Assembly: GCA_910576845.1 (NCBI GenBank) | Contig: CAJTJA010000021.1 | Span: 1 to 36,241 of the forward strand | DNA length: 36,241 nt | Reading direction: 5' to 3' | Source: an uncultured Oscillibacter sp. | GTDB taxonomy: Bacteria; Bacillota; Clostridia; Oscillospirales; Oscillospiraceae | Shown: positions 1 to 8,629 of the stretch, piece after piece | Layout: each line of letters starts with the position of its first letter | Position numbering within the stretch: the stretch's first letter is position 1 | Position numbers and translations under genes: made by a program | Notes under the pieces: model-generated | Seen by the model: only the letters and a program-made list of their open reading frames with translations | Told to the model about the DNA's origin: nothing | Database searches by the model: none

Positions 1-152
1 GCGCTTTTTACGGTTTGGAGGCCTGTGCCCGACCTTAGTTTTTTTATAAAAATTCCAAGAATTTTCTATCGTTTTTTTACAGGGGCTCGTCTAAAATAGT
101 AGGCGTGACCTGGGGAGGAGCCTCAGAGCACGAATTTTTGATTGGAGGAACT

Positions 153-1214
153 ATGATGAAAAAGACGTTTGCCCTGCTTCTTGCCGCTGTCATGATGTTG
201 GCTATGCTGACCGCCTGCGGCGGCGATAAGCCCGCTGACAATGCTGGAAGCAGCCAGCCCAACCAGACTGAAACCACTACCCCTCCTGCGGAAGTTCCCG
301 ATGCCCCTGAGGGAGGCGGCACCATCGGCGTGTGCATTTATCAGTTCACCGACGCCTTTATGACCACTTACCGGAACGCTCTTCAGGAAATCCTGGAGGG
401 TAAGGGGTATGAGGTCTCCGTGGTGGACGGCGCCAATGACCAGGCCAAGCAGAACGAGCAGATCAACACCTTCATCACCCAGGGTGTGGACGCGCTGATT
501 ATCAACCCTGTTATGACATCTGCCGCCGACCAGATTATCGCCACCGTGAAGGCCGCCGGCATTCCCACCGTCCTCATTAACCGCGAGCCCGCTCCTGAGC
601 AGATGGCTGTTTATGACAAGCTGGTTTATGTTGGCTGCGATGCCCGCCAGTCCGGCACCATGCAGGGCGAGCTGATTCTCGACACCCCCAACAAGGGCGA
701 TATCAACGGCGACGGCAAGATTTCCTACATCATGGTTCAGGGCGACCCCGAGAACGTGGATGCCCAGTACCGGACAGAGTTCTCTGTCAAGGCTCTTAAG
801 GATGCCGGCATGGAGGTTGAGGAGCTGAACCTCACCCGCGGCGACTGGATGCGTGAGCGCGGCCAGGAGATCGTGGCCAACGACCTGGCCCAGTTCGGCG
901 ATCAGATTGAGGTTGTCTTCTGCAACAACGACGATATGGCCATCGGCGCCCTGCAGTCCATCCAGGCCGCCGGCCGCAAGGTCAATGAGGACATCTATCT
1001 GGTAGGCGTCGACGCTCTGGACGCCGCTCTGAACGAGGTCAGCAACGGCAACATGACCGGAACCGTGCTGAACGACGCTGTCGGCCAGGCCACCGCCGCT
1101 GTGGAGCAGATGGAAGCCCTGCTGGGCGGCGCCACCTTCTCTTCCGGCAACCAGAGCGTGTATGTCGACTATGTGAAGGTTACTCCCGACAACGTGGGCG
1201 ACTTCATGAAGTAA
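153..1214 (+). CDS. mglB: Galactose/glucose-type ABC transporter substrate-binding lipoprotein
   Basis: This is a periplasmic-binding-protein-like lipoprotein (353 aa) that captures a hexose outside the membrane and hands it to MglAC. The start is the first of two adjacent ATGs, behind GGAGG at 144-148. An upstream in-frame ATG at 105 would spoil the signal peptide. The N-terminus has two lysines, a hydrophobic stretch and a lipobox (LTAC, Cys22), then an acidic/Pro-rich linker. The mature part starts IGVCIYQFTDAFM and contains a DxNxDG loop (DINGDGKIS), which matches the calcium-binding loop known in E. coli MglB, and the NNDDMAIGA motif. mglA and mglC follow, so the Mgl assignment is secure; galactose itself is inferred from the family. 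A second, clearly related copy lies at 9500-10600. Confidence 0.93.
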   Translation: MMKKTFALLLAAVMMLAMLTACGGDKPADNAGSSQPNQTETTTPPAEVPDAPEGGGTIGVCIYQFTDAFMTTYRNALQEILEGKGYEVSVVDGANDQAKQNEQINTFITQGVDALIINPVMTSAADQIIATVKAAGIPTVLINREPAPEQMAVYDKLVYVGCDARQSGTMQGELILDTPNKGDINGDGKISYIMVQGDPENVDAQYRTEFSVKALKDAGMEVEELNLTRGDWMRERGQEIVANDLAQFGDQIEVVFCNNDDMAIGALQSIQAAGRKVNEDIYLVGVDALDAALNEVSNGNMTGTVLNDAVGQATAAVEQMEALLGGATFSSGNQSVYVDYVKVTPDNVGDFMK

Positions 1215-1247
1215 TCCGCTAAGACCCAAATAGCAGCAAAGCCATTC

Positions 1248-1282
1248 GGGGGTGCGTGTGCGCAGGCGCACGCACCCCCTTT
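1248..1282 (+). terminator. Intercistronic hairpin between mglB and mglA
   Basis: An 11-bp perfect stem (GGGGGTGCGTG at 1248-1258 with its complement at 1269-1279) is followed by only three T residues. It sits in the gap between the binding-protein gene and the ATPase gene. Such structures usually act as partial terminators or as 3' stabilisers, giving more binding protein than transporter. A second GC-rich inverted repeat (CGGCGG/CCGCCG, 1295-1315) follows just before the mglA ribosome binding site. Confidence 0.6.
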
Positions 1283-1357
1283 CCATAGCTGACGGCGGCG
1301 GTCCGCCTGCCGCCGGTTATGGAAAGGGATATAACTTATCAAGGGGGGAACAGTAAA

Positions 1358-2866
1358 TTGTCAGAGTATCGTTTGGAAATGCGTGAGGTAGTCAAAACGT
1401 TTCCCGGCGTTAAGGCGCTGGACCACGCGCAGCTCAAGCTGCGCCCCGGCTCCGTCCACGCCCTGATGGGAGAAAACGGCGCGGGCAAATCCACGCTGAT
1501 GAAGTGCATGTTCGGCATTTATCACATGGACGAGGGAGAAGTCATTTACGAGGGAGAAAAAGTCCAAATCAAGGGCCCTCTGGATGCTTTGAACCGGGGA
1601 ATTGCCATGGTGCACCAGGAGCTCCAGCCCATCCCGGAGAGAAGCATCGGCGAAAATATTTACGTGGGCCGTTATCCGCTGAAACGCCTTGGCCCCATTT
1701 CCGTCGTCGATCATGAGAAGATGTATCGGGATGCCGCCAAAGTGCTGAAGGAGGTCCATCTCAACTTCGATCCCAGGGCTAAACTGGGCTCGCTCAGTGT
1801 TTCCCAGATGCAGCTGGTGGAGATTGCCAAAGCTGTGTCCGCTGATTGTAAGGTGCTTATTCTGGATGAACCTACGTCCTCCCTCACCGCTGCGGAGGTG
1901 GAGGCCCTTTTCACCATCGTGAACGAGCTCAGGGAAAAAGGAGTTTCCATCGTCTATATCAGCCACAAGATGGACGAGATTCTTCGTATCAGCGATGAAG
2001 TCACCATCATGCGGGACGGCCAGTACATCGGCACCTGGGACGCCGAGGGCCTTACCACGGACTTTATTATCACAAAAATGGTGGGCCGGGAGCTTTCAAA
2101 CCTCTTTCCAAAGCGGGAGAATGTCCCCGGTGAAGTGGTCTTTGAAGTAGAGGACTTTACTTCCATCAATCCCAAGAGCTTCCGCCATGCCAGCTTCCAT
2201 GTCCGCAAGGGTGAGATTCTGGGCGTTGCGGGCCTTGTAGGCGCCCAGCGTACAGAGCTGATGGAGGGCCTGTTCGGCCTTCGCTGCCATACGGCGGGCA
2301 AGATTACCTATAGGGGAAAAGAACTTAAGATTGATCAGCCCAAGCAGGCCATCAACAGCGGCATTGCTATGCTGACGGAGGACCGCCGGGCTACGGGTAT
2401 TTTGGGTGTTCTCTCCATTGCGGACAATGTGTCTATTGCCTCGCTGAACCAATATTTGATCGGCGGCATCATGCTGGATGACCGCAAGATTGAGAAGCTG
2501 GTCCAGGATAATGTGGCCAAGCTCTCCATCAAGACTCCCTCTTCCAAAACACTGATCCAGTCTCTCTCCGGCGGCAATCAGCAAAAGGTGCTGATCAGCC
2601 GGTGGCTGGCCAATGACCCGGACGTTTTCATTCTGGATGAGCCCACCCGTGGTATTGACGTAGGCGCAAAATATGAAATTTACTGCATTATTGCGGAGCT
2701 GGCGAAGCAGGGAAAAAGCGTCATCATGATCTCCTCTGAAATGAGCGAGCTGATCGGCATGTCCGACCGGATTATGGTCATGTGCGACGGTCGTGTAACC
2801 GGTTTTATTGACGGCAAGGATGCCAATCAGGAAAATATCATGGCCCTGGCCACCCAATTTGAATGA
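1358..2866 (+). CDS. mglA: Sugar ABC transporter ATP-binding protein (two ABC domains)
   Basis: This is the cytoplasmic energising subunit of the Mgl hexose importer, 502 aa from a TTG at 1358. That start has AAGGGGGG at 1341-1348 and gives the usual MglA/RbsA/XylG length. An in-frame ATG at 1319 lies in the stem-loop region and has no good RBS. The first ABC half has Walker A (GENGAGKST) and Walker B (LILDEPTSSL). The second half has a degenerate Walker A region (VAGLVGAQRTE), as is usual for this family, but a clear signature (LSGGNQQKV) and Walker B (FILDEPTRGID). It lies between mglB and mglC; the gap to mglC is 16 bp, consistent with one operon. Confidence 0.93.
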   Translation: MSEYRLEMREVVKTFPGVKALDHAQLKLRPGSVHALMGENGAGKSTLMKCMFGIYHMDEGEVIYEGEKVQIKGPLDALNRGIAMVHQELQPIPERSIGENIYVGRYPLKRLGPISVVDHEKMYRDAAKVLKEVHLNFDPRAKLGSLSVSQMQLVEIAKAVSADCKVLILDEPTSSLTAAEVEALFTIVNELREKGVSIVYISHKMDEILRISDEVTIMRDGQYIGTWDAEGLTTDFIITKMVGRELSNLFPKRENVPGEVVFEVEDFTSINPKSFRHASFHVRKGEILGVAGLVGAQRTELMEGLFGLRCHTAGKITYRGKELKIDQPKQAINSGIAMLTEDRRATGILGVLSIADNVSIASLNQYLIGGIMLDDRKIEKLVQDNVAKLSIKTPSSKTLIQSLSGGNQQKVLISRWLANDPDVFILDEPTRGIDVGAKYEIYCIIAELAKQGKSVIMISSEMSELIGMSDRIMVMCDGRVTGFIDGKDANQENIMALATQFE

Positions 2867-2882
2867 GGAGGAGAGAAAAACT

Positions 2883-3875
2883 ATGGGAAAGACATTGAAT
2901 GCGAAAAAGCTGATTTCCGATAACGCCATTATCCTGCTGATTATCCTGCTGGCCATTTTCACTTGGGCCAACAGTAAGAATTTCCTCAGCGCAGACAACG
3001 TGGGCAACCTGATCTCCAATGTGGGTCCCCGGTTTATTATCGCCTGCGGTGTTTCCGGCTGTCTCATCACCAAGGGCACCGATCTGTCGGCGGGCCGTCA
3101 GGTCGGCCTGGCGGCGTGTCTGGCCGCCATGATGCAGCAGACATTGGACTACAGCGCCCGGGTTCTGCCCTGGATGCCCGATATGCCTTGGGTTGCGGCC
3201 CTGCTGATTACCGTGATCCTCATGGCCTGCATCGGCGCCGTCAATGGCTGCGTCATCTCCTTCCTGAAGGTTCCACCGTTCATTGCCACCCTGGGTATGC
3301 AGACGCTGGTTTATGGCGCGTGCCAGATCATCACCGGCAATCAGCCCATCGGCGGTTTCAAGCAGAGCTATCGTGATCTTGCCAGCGGCAATTTCCTGGG
3401 AAACCGCTTTTTGCCTTATTTGCTGCTTCCTGCTCTGCTGGTGGGGATTTTCATGTGGTTCCTGTATAACAAGACCCGCCACGGCAAGTATATGTATGCC
3501 ATCGGCGGCAATGAGAATGCCGCTCAGGTGGCCGGCGTTAACGTCTCTGCCGCGCTCATCCGTATTTATATCCTGGCCTCCGTGCTGTACGGAACCGCGG
3601 GCTTCCTGATTGGTTCCAAGGCGGGCGGAGCTTCCACCGCTACCGGCACCGGCTATGAGCTGGAAGCCATCGCGGCCTGCACCATCGGCGGCGTCTCTGC
3701 CAACGGCGGCGTGGGTAAAGTGGGGGGCATCCTCATTGGCGTGCTGGTGTTCGAGGTTTTGAAGATCTGCCTGCAGTTCCTCCGCTTCGACCCGGCCTAC
3801 ACCTACATCGCCCAGGGCCTGGTTATCATTGTGGCCGTCGCCCTGGACCTGCGGAAGTATCTGACCAAGAAGTAA
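2883..3875 (+). CDS. mglC: Sugar ABC transporter permease
   Basis: This is the membrane permease of the Mgl importer (330 aa, BPD_transp_2 family). ATG 2883 is preceded by GAGGAGGAGAG, which overlaps the mglA stop; a longer frame from 2808 would run into mglA. Multiple hydrophobic helices are evident, beginning with the segment near residues 15-35. Family motifs include SAGRQVGLAA, VPPFIATLGM and YAIGGNENAAQVAGVNV. The latter resembles the conserved cytoplasmic loop (GGNxxAAxxSGIxV) that contacts the ATPase in this family. It is the last gene of the transport operon, followed 27 bp later by a strong terminator. Confidence 0.93.
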   Translation: MGKTLNAKKLISDNAIILLIILLAIFTWANSKNFLSADNVGNLISNVGPRFIIACGVSGCLITKGTDLSAGRQVGLAACLAAMMQQTLDYSARVLPWMPDMPWVAALLITVILMACIGAVNGCVISFLKVPPFIATLGMQTLVYGACQIITGNQPIGGFKQSYRDLASGNFLGNRFLPYLLLPALLVGIFMWFLYNKTRHGKYMYAIGGNENAAQVAGVNVSAALIRIYILASVLYGTAGFLIGSKAGGASTATGTGYELEAIAACTIGGVSANGGVGKVGGILIGVLVFEVLKICLQFLRFDPAYTYIAQGLVIIVAVALDLRKYLTKK

Positions 3876-3902
3876 AAAGTGACATCTGTCCATACAAGTT
3901 GG

Positions 3903-3934
3903 GGGACCCGGCGTATTTGCGCCGGGTCCCTTTT
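3903..3934 (+). terminator. Rho-independent terminator of mglBAC
   Basis: An 11-bp perfect GC-rich stem (GGGACCCGGCG at 3903-3913, complement at 3920-3930) with a 6-nt loop is followed directly by TTTT. It ends the mgl transcript before the response-regulator gene. Confidence 0.88.
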
Positions 3935-3959
3935 CAAATGGGGACGAGTATAGTATAAT
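3931..3959 (+). promoter_or_regulatory. Candidate sigma-A promoter of the two-component operon
   Basis: A perfect -10 hexamer TATAAT lies at 3954-3959, 17 bp after a weaker -35 (TTTTCA, 3931-3936) that uses the T-run of the mgl terminator. Transcription would start near 3966. The ATG at 3958 would then fall in the promoter, which supports 3988 as the real start of the regulator gene. Confidence 0.6.
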
Positions 3960-3987
3960 GAAATCAAAAGGGAAGGGGGCGCCTCTG

Positions 3988-5589
3988 ATGAAGGAGTACC
4001 GGGTTCTGCTGGCAGATGACGAGGAGGAAATCCGTACCGGCATCAGCCGGAAGATTGACTGGGCATCCTTGGGCTTTTCCCTGGTGGGAGAGGCGGGCAA
4101 TGGGGAGGAGGCACTGGAGCTGGCGGATCAGCTTCGGCCCGATGTGGTGCTCACCGACATCAAAATGCCGTTTATGGACGGGCTGGAGCTGTGCCGGAGG
4201 CTGCGGATATCCCTGCCGGGAGCGCGGCTGGTGGTTTTTTCCGGCTTTGACGATTTTGAATATGCCCGTCAGGCGGTGAGCATGGGGGTGTCGGAATATA
4301 TTCTAAAGCCCATTAACGCGCCGGAGCTTCGCCAGGTGCTGGAGAAGCTGCGGGAGCAGTTGGACCGGCAGCGGCTGGAACGGCGGGATATGGAGACTCT
4401 GCGGAGGAGGTATGAAGAGAGCCTGCCGGTGCTGCGGGAGCTGTTTTACACCCGCCTTTTGAGCGGACAGCTTCGCCCGGATCAGGTTCAGGACCGGGCG
4501 GCCCGATACGAAATTGATTTGCCGCAGGGGCTTTGGACAGTCGCGCTGGTCCATGTGGATGGCCTGGGGGATGAGGGGGAGAGGGATGAACTGCTGCTTC
4601 TCTCCGTGCAGTCTTTTTTGGAGAAGCACTTTTTCCTTGAGGGCTGCTCCGCCAGAGTGGTGCTTTACGGAGATATGGCCGCGCTGCTGGTCTGTCTCCC
4701 GGGGGAGGAGCGGCTGTATCCGCTGCTGGAAGAGCTGGAACGGCTCAGCCGGCTGTCGCAGAGTTATCTGGGCCTGCGGCTCACCACTGGGGTGGGGCTT
4801 CCGTGCCATAGGGTGGAGGAACTGAACCGCAGTGCCGGAGGCGCCCGGTCCGCTTTGGATTATCGTGTGCTGGCCGGCGGAGGCCGGGTGATCTATATCG
4901 GGGACCTGGAGCCGCAGTCCACCGCCGCCCCTTCTTTTGAGGAAGAGGATCAACAGGAGCTGTCCGCCGCCGTTAAGATGGGGACGCCGGAGCAGGTGGA
5001 GCAGGTAGTCCGGGGACTGATGGAGCGTTTGAGCCATGCGGGGCTTTCCCTGTCCCGGTGCGATCTTTTTTTGCTGGAGGTGGTTACCTGCCTTGTGCGG
5101 CTGACCCGCTCCGGCGGCGTGGCGGTGGAAGAGGTTTTCGGCCCTAAGTTTGCCGGCGCGGTGTCTGTAGCGGATTTTTCCAGTTTGGATGAACTGGGGC
5201 GCTGGCTGGCGGAGCGGAGCCTGAAGCTTCATGATCTGCTGGGCAGGAGGCGCAGCGACTCCACTTGGCAGATGGTGGAGCGGGCCAAGGACTATATCGC
5301 CGGACATTACACCGATGAGAAGCTCAGTGTGGAGGCCCTTTGCTCCCATATTCATCTCTCTCCGACATACTTCTCCACTCTGTTCAAAAGGGAGGTGGGA
5401 ATGTCCTTTACCGCCTATGTCACTAAGGTGCGGATGGAAGAAGCGGCCCGGCTTCTTCGGGAAACAGATGAAAAAACCTACCGTATTGCCGAGGTCACGG
5501 GGTTCAGCGACCCCAACTATTTCAGCTATGTCTTCAAGCGGCATTTTGGATTGTCCCCCTCGAAATTCCGGGCGGGGCAGAGGGAGTAA
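3988..5589 (+). CDS. YesN-like response regulator, AraC-type DNA-binding output
   Basis: This cytoplasmic transcription regulator (533 aa) should be phosphorylated by the kinase encoded at 6815. The receiver domain spans about residues 3-120, with acidic residues D10/D11, phospho-acceptor D57 in LTDIKMPFMDG, and K107 in YILKPIN. A long middle region of no clear motif follows, as is usual in YesN proteins. The C-terminal ~100 residues are an AraC-type double helix-turn-helix (LSVEALCSHIHLSPTYFS, then RIAEVTGFSDPNYFSYVFK). ATG 3988 has AAGGGGG eight bases upstream. Likely targets, by position, are mglBAC and perhaps galM; AraC-type proteins often bind direct repeats, such as those seen at the galM promoter. 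Confidence 0.93.
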   Translation: MKEYRVLLADDEEEIRTGISRKIDWASLGFSLVGEAGNGEEALELADQLRPDVVLTDIKMPFMDGLELCRRLRISLPGARLVVFSGFDDFEYARQAVSMGVSEYILKPINAPELRQVLEKLREQLDRQRLERRDMETLRRRYEESLPVLRELFYTRLLSGQLRPDQVQDRAARYEIDLPQGLWTVALVHVDGLGDEGERDELLLLSVQSFLEKHFFLEGCSARVVLYGDMAALLVCLPGEERLYPLLEELERLSRLSQSYLGLRLTTGVGLPCHRVEELNRSAGGARSALDYRVLAGGGRVIYIGDLEPQSTAAPSFEEEDQQELSAAVKMGTPEQVEQVVRGLMERLSHAGLSLSRCDLFLLEVVTCLVRLTRSGGVAVEEVFGPKFAGAVSVADFSSLDELGRWLAERSLKLHDLLGRRRSDSTWQMVERAKDYIAGHYTDEKLSVEALCSHIHLSPTYFSTLFKREVGMSFTAYVTKVRMEEAARLLRETDEKTYRIAEVTGFSDPNYFSYVFKRHFGLSPSKFRAGQRE

Positions 5590-5601
5590 AGGAGGAACGC
5601 C

Positions 5602-6702
5602 ATGGTTTGGAAAAAATGGACGGCCCTGTTTTTGGCCTTATGTCTGACCCTGGGCCTGACCGCCTGCCGGAGTGAGGAGAGGGGGGTGGAGGGTCTGGTG
5701 GTGGAGGTCCAGACGAACGAGGCTGGGGACATCACTGCTTTTGTGGTGGAGGACAGACAGGGGAAGCCCATCGGCGTGCGGCTGGCAGAGGGGACCCTCC
5801 TCCTGCCCAGAGGCAGCGGCAGCTGGACTGGCGAGGAACTGTGGGCGGCGTTCCAGGCGGATCTTCGGGTAGATGCCTGGGCCTATGCCAGCTGCTATCC
5901 CCGGCGGGAGGAGCTGGAGACGGCGGATGGAGAGGACGTCTGGGCTTACTGGGCCACCAGCGTCCATATCAACGGTGAGCTGCACCGGAAGGCCCTGACC
6001 CTCCGGGACGGGACTTCTGTGGACATGCTGGAGTGGGACAGACGGAGAAGCCGTATCTACCGCTTGGCGAACGGCACGGAGCTGCTGCGGGTGGAGAAAC
6101 CCACGGGGCCGGAAAATGTCTATGTAATGGGCCAGGAGGGCTTTGAGGCTCTGAGCGGACGAGCCCAGGAGAAGGTTCGGGCCTATTACGAGGAACAGGG
6201 CCTCCTTTACGATGAGCAGGAGGAACTGGAGAAGTCCTATGCCGCGTACCGGGAGCTGGGGGAGGAATTTGAGAGCGATTGGGTCGGGCAGGACGTAACC
6301 CCCTCCGCCTCCAGTGAAACCATCATGTACTTCCTGACCAACCTGACCCTGCCCCAGGAGTACGGCGGGCGGACCGCCTACGAACGACAGCTCGGTGCGG
6401 CCTTCAACCGGGAGACTGGGGAGAAGCTCTCCAATTGGGACCTCTTCGCTGTGCCGGAGGCGGAGGTTCGAAGGCGCCTGCCAGAGCTGTGCGGCTGGGT
6501 GGATAACCAAGACCGCCGGGAGGCTATGAGCGGGGCTCTGGACCCGGAGTGGCTGGTTTTCTTCCCGGACAGCCTGTGCATATCCTTCCCGCCGGGGACT
6601 CTGCCGGGGGAGGAAAACGGCTGTATTATCAGCGTGTATTACAAAGATGCGCCGGAGGGCTTCTTCCGGCCCTGGGCTATCCCATACGGCAGAGAAGAAT
6701 AA
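5602..6702 (+). CDS. Lipoprotein of unknown function in the sensory operon
   Basis: This is a 366-aa secreted lipoprotein. The signal peptide ends in a lipobox LTAC (Cys22), and the start has AAGGAGG in the 12-bp gap after the regulator gene. I do not recognise the N-terminal ~200 residues (acidic, with VVEVQTNEAGDITAFVVED at the mature start). The C-terminal part has an FNRETGEKLSNWDLF segment and a late acidic/aromatic strand. These resemble the surface-exposed DUF3298/RsiV-like fold found in other Firmicute lipoproteins, but that is only a faint similarity. Its place between the regulator and kinase genes suggests a role in signal perception or in monitoring the envelope. No catalytic motif was seen. 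Confidence 0.7.
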   Translation: MVWKKWTALFLALCLTLGLTACRSEERGVEGLVVEVQTNEAGDITAFVVEDRQGKPIGVRLAEGTLLLPRGSGSWTGEELWAAFQADLRVDAWAYASCYPRREELETADGEDVWAYWATSVHINGELHRKALTLRDGTSVDMLEWDRRRSRIYRLANGTELLRVEKPTGPENVYVMGQEGFEALSGRAQEKVRAYYEEQGLLYDEQEELEKSYAAYRELGEEFESDWVGQDVTPSASSETIMYFLTNLTLPQEYGGRTAYERQLGAAFNRETGEKLSNWDLFAVPEAEVRRRLPELCGWVDNQDRREAMSGALDPEWLVFFPDSLCISFPPGTLPGEENGCIISVYYKDAPEGFFRPWAIPYGREE

Positions 6703-6745
6703 AAATTGCGCTTGAAAAACGAGTTCATGTCTCGGCGTTCCGTGC

Positions 6746-6771
6746 GCCGGGCCATGGCCCGGCTTTGCTTT
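6746..6771 (+). terminator. Palindromic hairpin upstream of the kinase gene
   Basis: A perfect 18-bp palindrome (GCCGGGCCATGGCCCGGC, 6746-6763) is followed by TTTGCTTTT. It lies in the 112-bp gap between the lipoprotein and kinase genes. It may attenuate transcription, or it may be a small REP-like sequence. Confidence 0.45.
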
Positions 6772-6814
6772 TCCCCCTGGAAAAGCAGACTGCCTTGAGA
6801 GAGGAGGAAACGCC

Positions 6815-8629
6815 GTGAATGTGTTCCGCTGCCTTGCCGCCCAGTGGGCGGAGCGCTACCGCAAAATGAGCATTCAAATGGTGCTCTCCCTGTCCTTCAC
6901 CGCTGTAGCGGCGGCGGGGATGCTTCTTATGAGCGTCAGCCTCATCTGGCGCTTTTCCTCCGCAAGCGAACAGCTGGTAGCGGAGAACAGCCAGCGGGTG
7001 CTGGCCCAGGCCAATTTGAACTTAGACAGCTATCTCCGGCGGATGATGCGTATTTCTGATACGGTGTACTATCGCAGCATTAAGAATACGGACCTGGCGG
7101 AGGGTGACATCACCGGAGACCTGGCTCTGCTCTATGAGGAAAACCGGGATGATCTGGTGTCTCTGGCAGTTTTCGACGGGCAGGGAGGACTGGTATCCGC
7201 CGTGCCCCTGACAGCCCTGAAGCAGGACGCGAAGACAGTGGACAGCGACTGGTTTCAGGCGGCCAGCCAAAGCATGGAGAATCTTCATTTTTCCACCCCC
7301 CATGTTCAAAACATCTTTGATGACCCGGACTATCCCTACCGCTGGGTAGTGTCCCTGAGCCGCCATGTCCAATTGACCCGGGACGGGGCCACGGAGAGAG
7401 GCGTGCTGCTGGTGGATATGAGCTTCAGCGGTGTGGAACAGGTTTGCCGGGATGTAACCTTGGGCAGCGGCGGGTATCTCTACCTTATTGACGGAGATGG
7501 AGAGCTCATTTACCATCCCCGGCAGCAGCTTATTTACGCCGGGCTTCTGGAGGAAAATAACCGGGCGGCGGCATCTTACCGGGACGGCAGCCGGCAGGAG
7601 CGTTTTCAGGGCCAGTCCCGGCAGGTGACGGTAAAGACCATGGGCTATACCGGCTGGAAGCTGGTGGGCGTAGCGCCGGCGGCAAGCTGGCCGGCGTCCT
7701 CATCTCAATTGCCGCTGTTTGGGCTGACGCTGCTTCTGTTTTCCATCTTTCTGATGGCTTTTTTGAATTTCTTGATCTCCGCCCGGATTTCCGACCCCAT
7801 ACTCCGTCTGGAGCGGTCTATCCGGGAATTGGACAATGGCCTGACAGGCGTAGAGATTGAGGAGGGCGGCTGCTATGAAGTCCAGCGGCTGAGCCATGCG
7901 GTGGCCTCCATGGTGTCCACCATGCGGCACCTGATGGACGACATCGTCCGCCAGGAGAGCCGGAAACGCCGCAGTGAGCTGGAAGTCCTTCAGTCACAGA
8001 TTAACCCCCATTTTTTGTACAACACCTTGGACTCTGTCATTTGGATGACGGAATCGGGCCAGCAGAAGGAAGCAATCCAGATGGTCACTTCACTGGCGAG
8101 GCTCTTCCGTATCTCTCTGAGCAGGGGAAAGAGCATCATTCCTTTGGCGGATGAACTGGAACACGCCCGGCATTACATGACCATTCAGCAGATGCGGTTC
8201 AAGAATAAGTTTACCACAGTAATTGAGGCAAAACCCGGTACCGGGGAATTGTATACTTTGAAACTGATTATTCAGCCTCTGCTGGAGAACGCCATTTACC
8301 ACGGCTGCGCCAGCTCTGAGGATGACGGGATGATTCGGGTCACCGCTTATCGGGACGGGGAGGACCTGCTGATTGACGTGGAGGACAACGGGCTGGGCAT
8401 GCGGCCGGAATTGGCGTCGTCCCTTCTGGATGAGGACCGGCCGGAAACACGGACCGGCGGCTCCGGCATTGGCGTCCGCAATGTCCACCAGCGGGTGAGC
8501 CTTACCTTTGGCGAGGGATATGGTCTGACTATTTTCAGCGAGCCGGACGAGGGAACACTGGTCCGTGTTCGGCTCCCGGCTTTAAGCCGGGAGGAGGCGG
8601 AGCGCTGCCAGCAGGGAGAAGAGCTATGA
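6815..8629 (+). CDS. YesM-like sensor histidine kinase
   Basis: This membrane sensor kinase (604 aa) starts at GTG 6815 behind GAGGAGG. It has a transmembrane helix at about 21-45 and a ~250-residue extracytoplasmic region of dCache type (e.g. LVSLAVFDGQGGLVSAV, DSDWFQAA, GGYLYLIDGDGELIYHP). A second helix at about 299-322 leads into a HAMP linker. The His_kinase domain carries phospho-acceptor H399 (QSQINPHFLYNTL). The HATPase domain has an N-box LLENAIYHG, DNGLGM and GSGIGVRNVHQR. It is the partner of the regulator at 3988. Its stop overlaps the next start (ATGA), so it is translationally coupled to a periplasmic-binding-like gene, which suggests a sugar-bound protein as input. Confidence 0.94.
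   Translation: MNVFRCLAAQWAERYRKMSIQMVLSLSFTAVAAAGMLLMSVSLIWRFSSASEQLVAENSQRVLAQANLNLDSYLRRMMRISDTVYYRSIKNTDLAEGDITGDLALLYEENRDDLVSLAVFDGQGGLVSAVPLTALKQDAKTVDSDWFQAASQSMENLHFSTPHVQNIFDDPDYPYRWVVSLSRHVQLTRDGATERGVLLVDMSFSGVEQVCRDVTLGSGGYLYLIDGDGELIYHPRQQLIYAGLLEENNRAAASYRDGSRQERFQGQSRQVTVKTMGYTGWKLVGVAPAASWPASSSQLPLFGLTLLLFSIFLMAFLNFLISARISDPILRLERSIRELDNGLTGVEIEEGGCYEVQRLSHAVASMVSTMRHLMDDIVRQESRKRRSELEVLQSQINPHFLYNTLDSVIWMTESGQQKEAIQMVTSLARLFRISLSRGKSIIPLADELEHARHYMTIQQMRFKNKFTTVIEAKPGTGELYTLKLIIQPLLENAIYHGCASSEDDGMIRVTAYRDGEDLLIDVEDNGLGMRPELASSLLDEDRPETRTGGSGIGVRNVHQRVSLTFGEGYGLTIFSEPDEGTLVRVRLPALSREEAERCQQGEEL

Noticed and set aside
76..97. TTTACA and TAAAAT upstream of mglB as a promoter
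   Set aside because: The spacing is only 10 bp; neither hexamer has a good partner at 16-18 bp. The true mgl promoter may lie before the window.
123..1286. Long minus-strand frame opposite mglB
   Set aside because: It is a codon-bias shadow of a GC-rich gene, with no RBS or family motif.
2838..4100. Long minus-strand frame opposite mglC
   Set aside because: It crosses a strong terminator and the next promoter; low-complexity shadow sequence.
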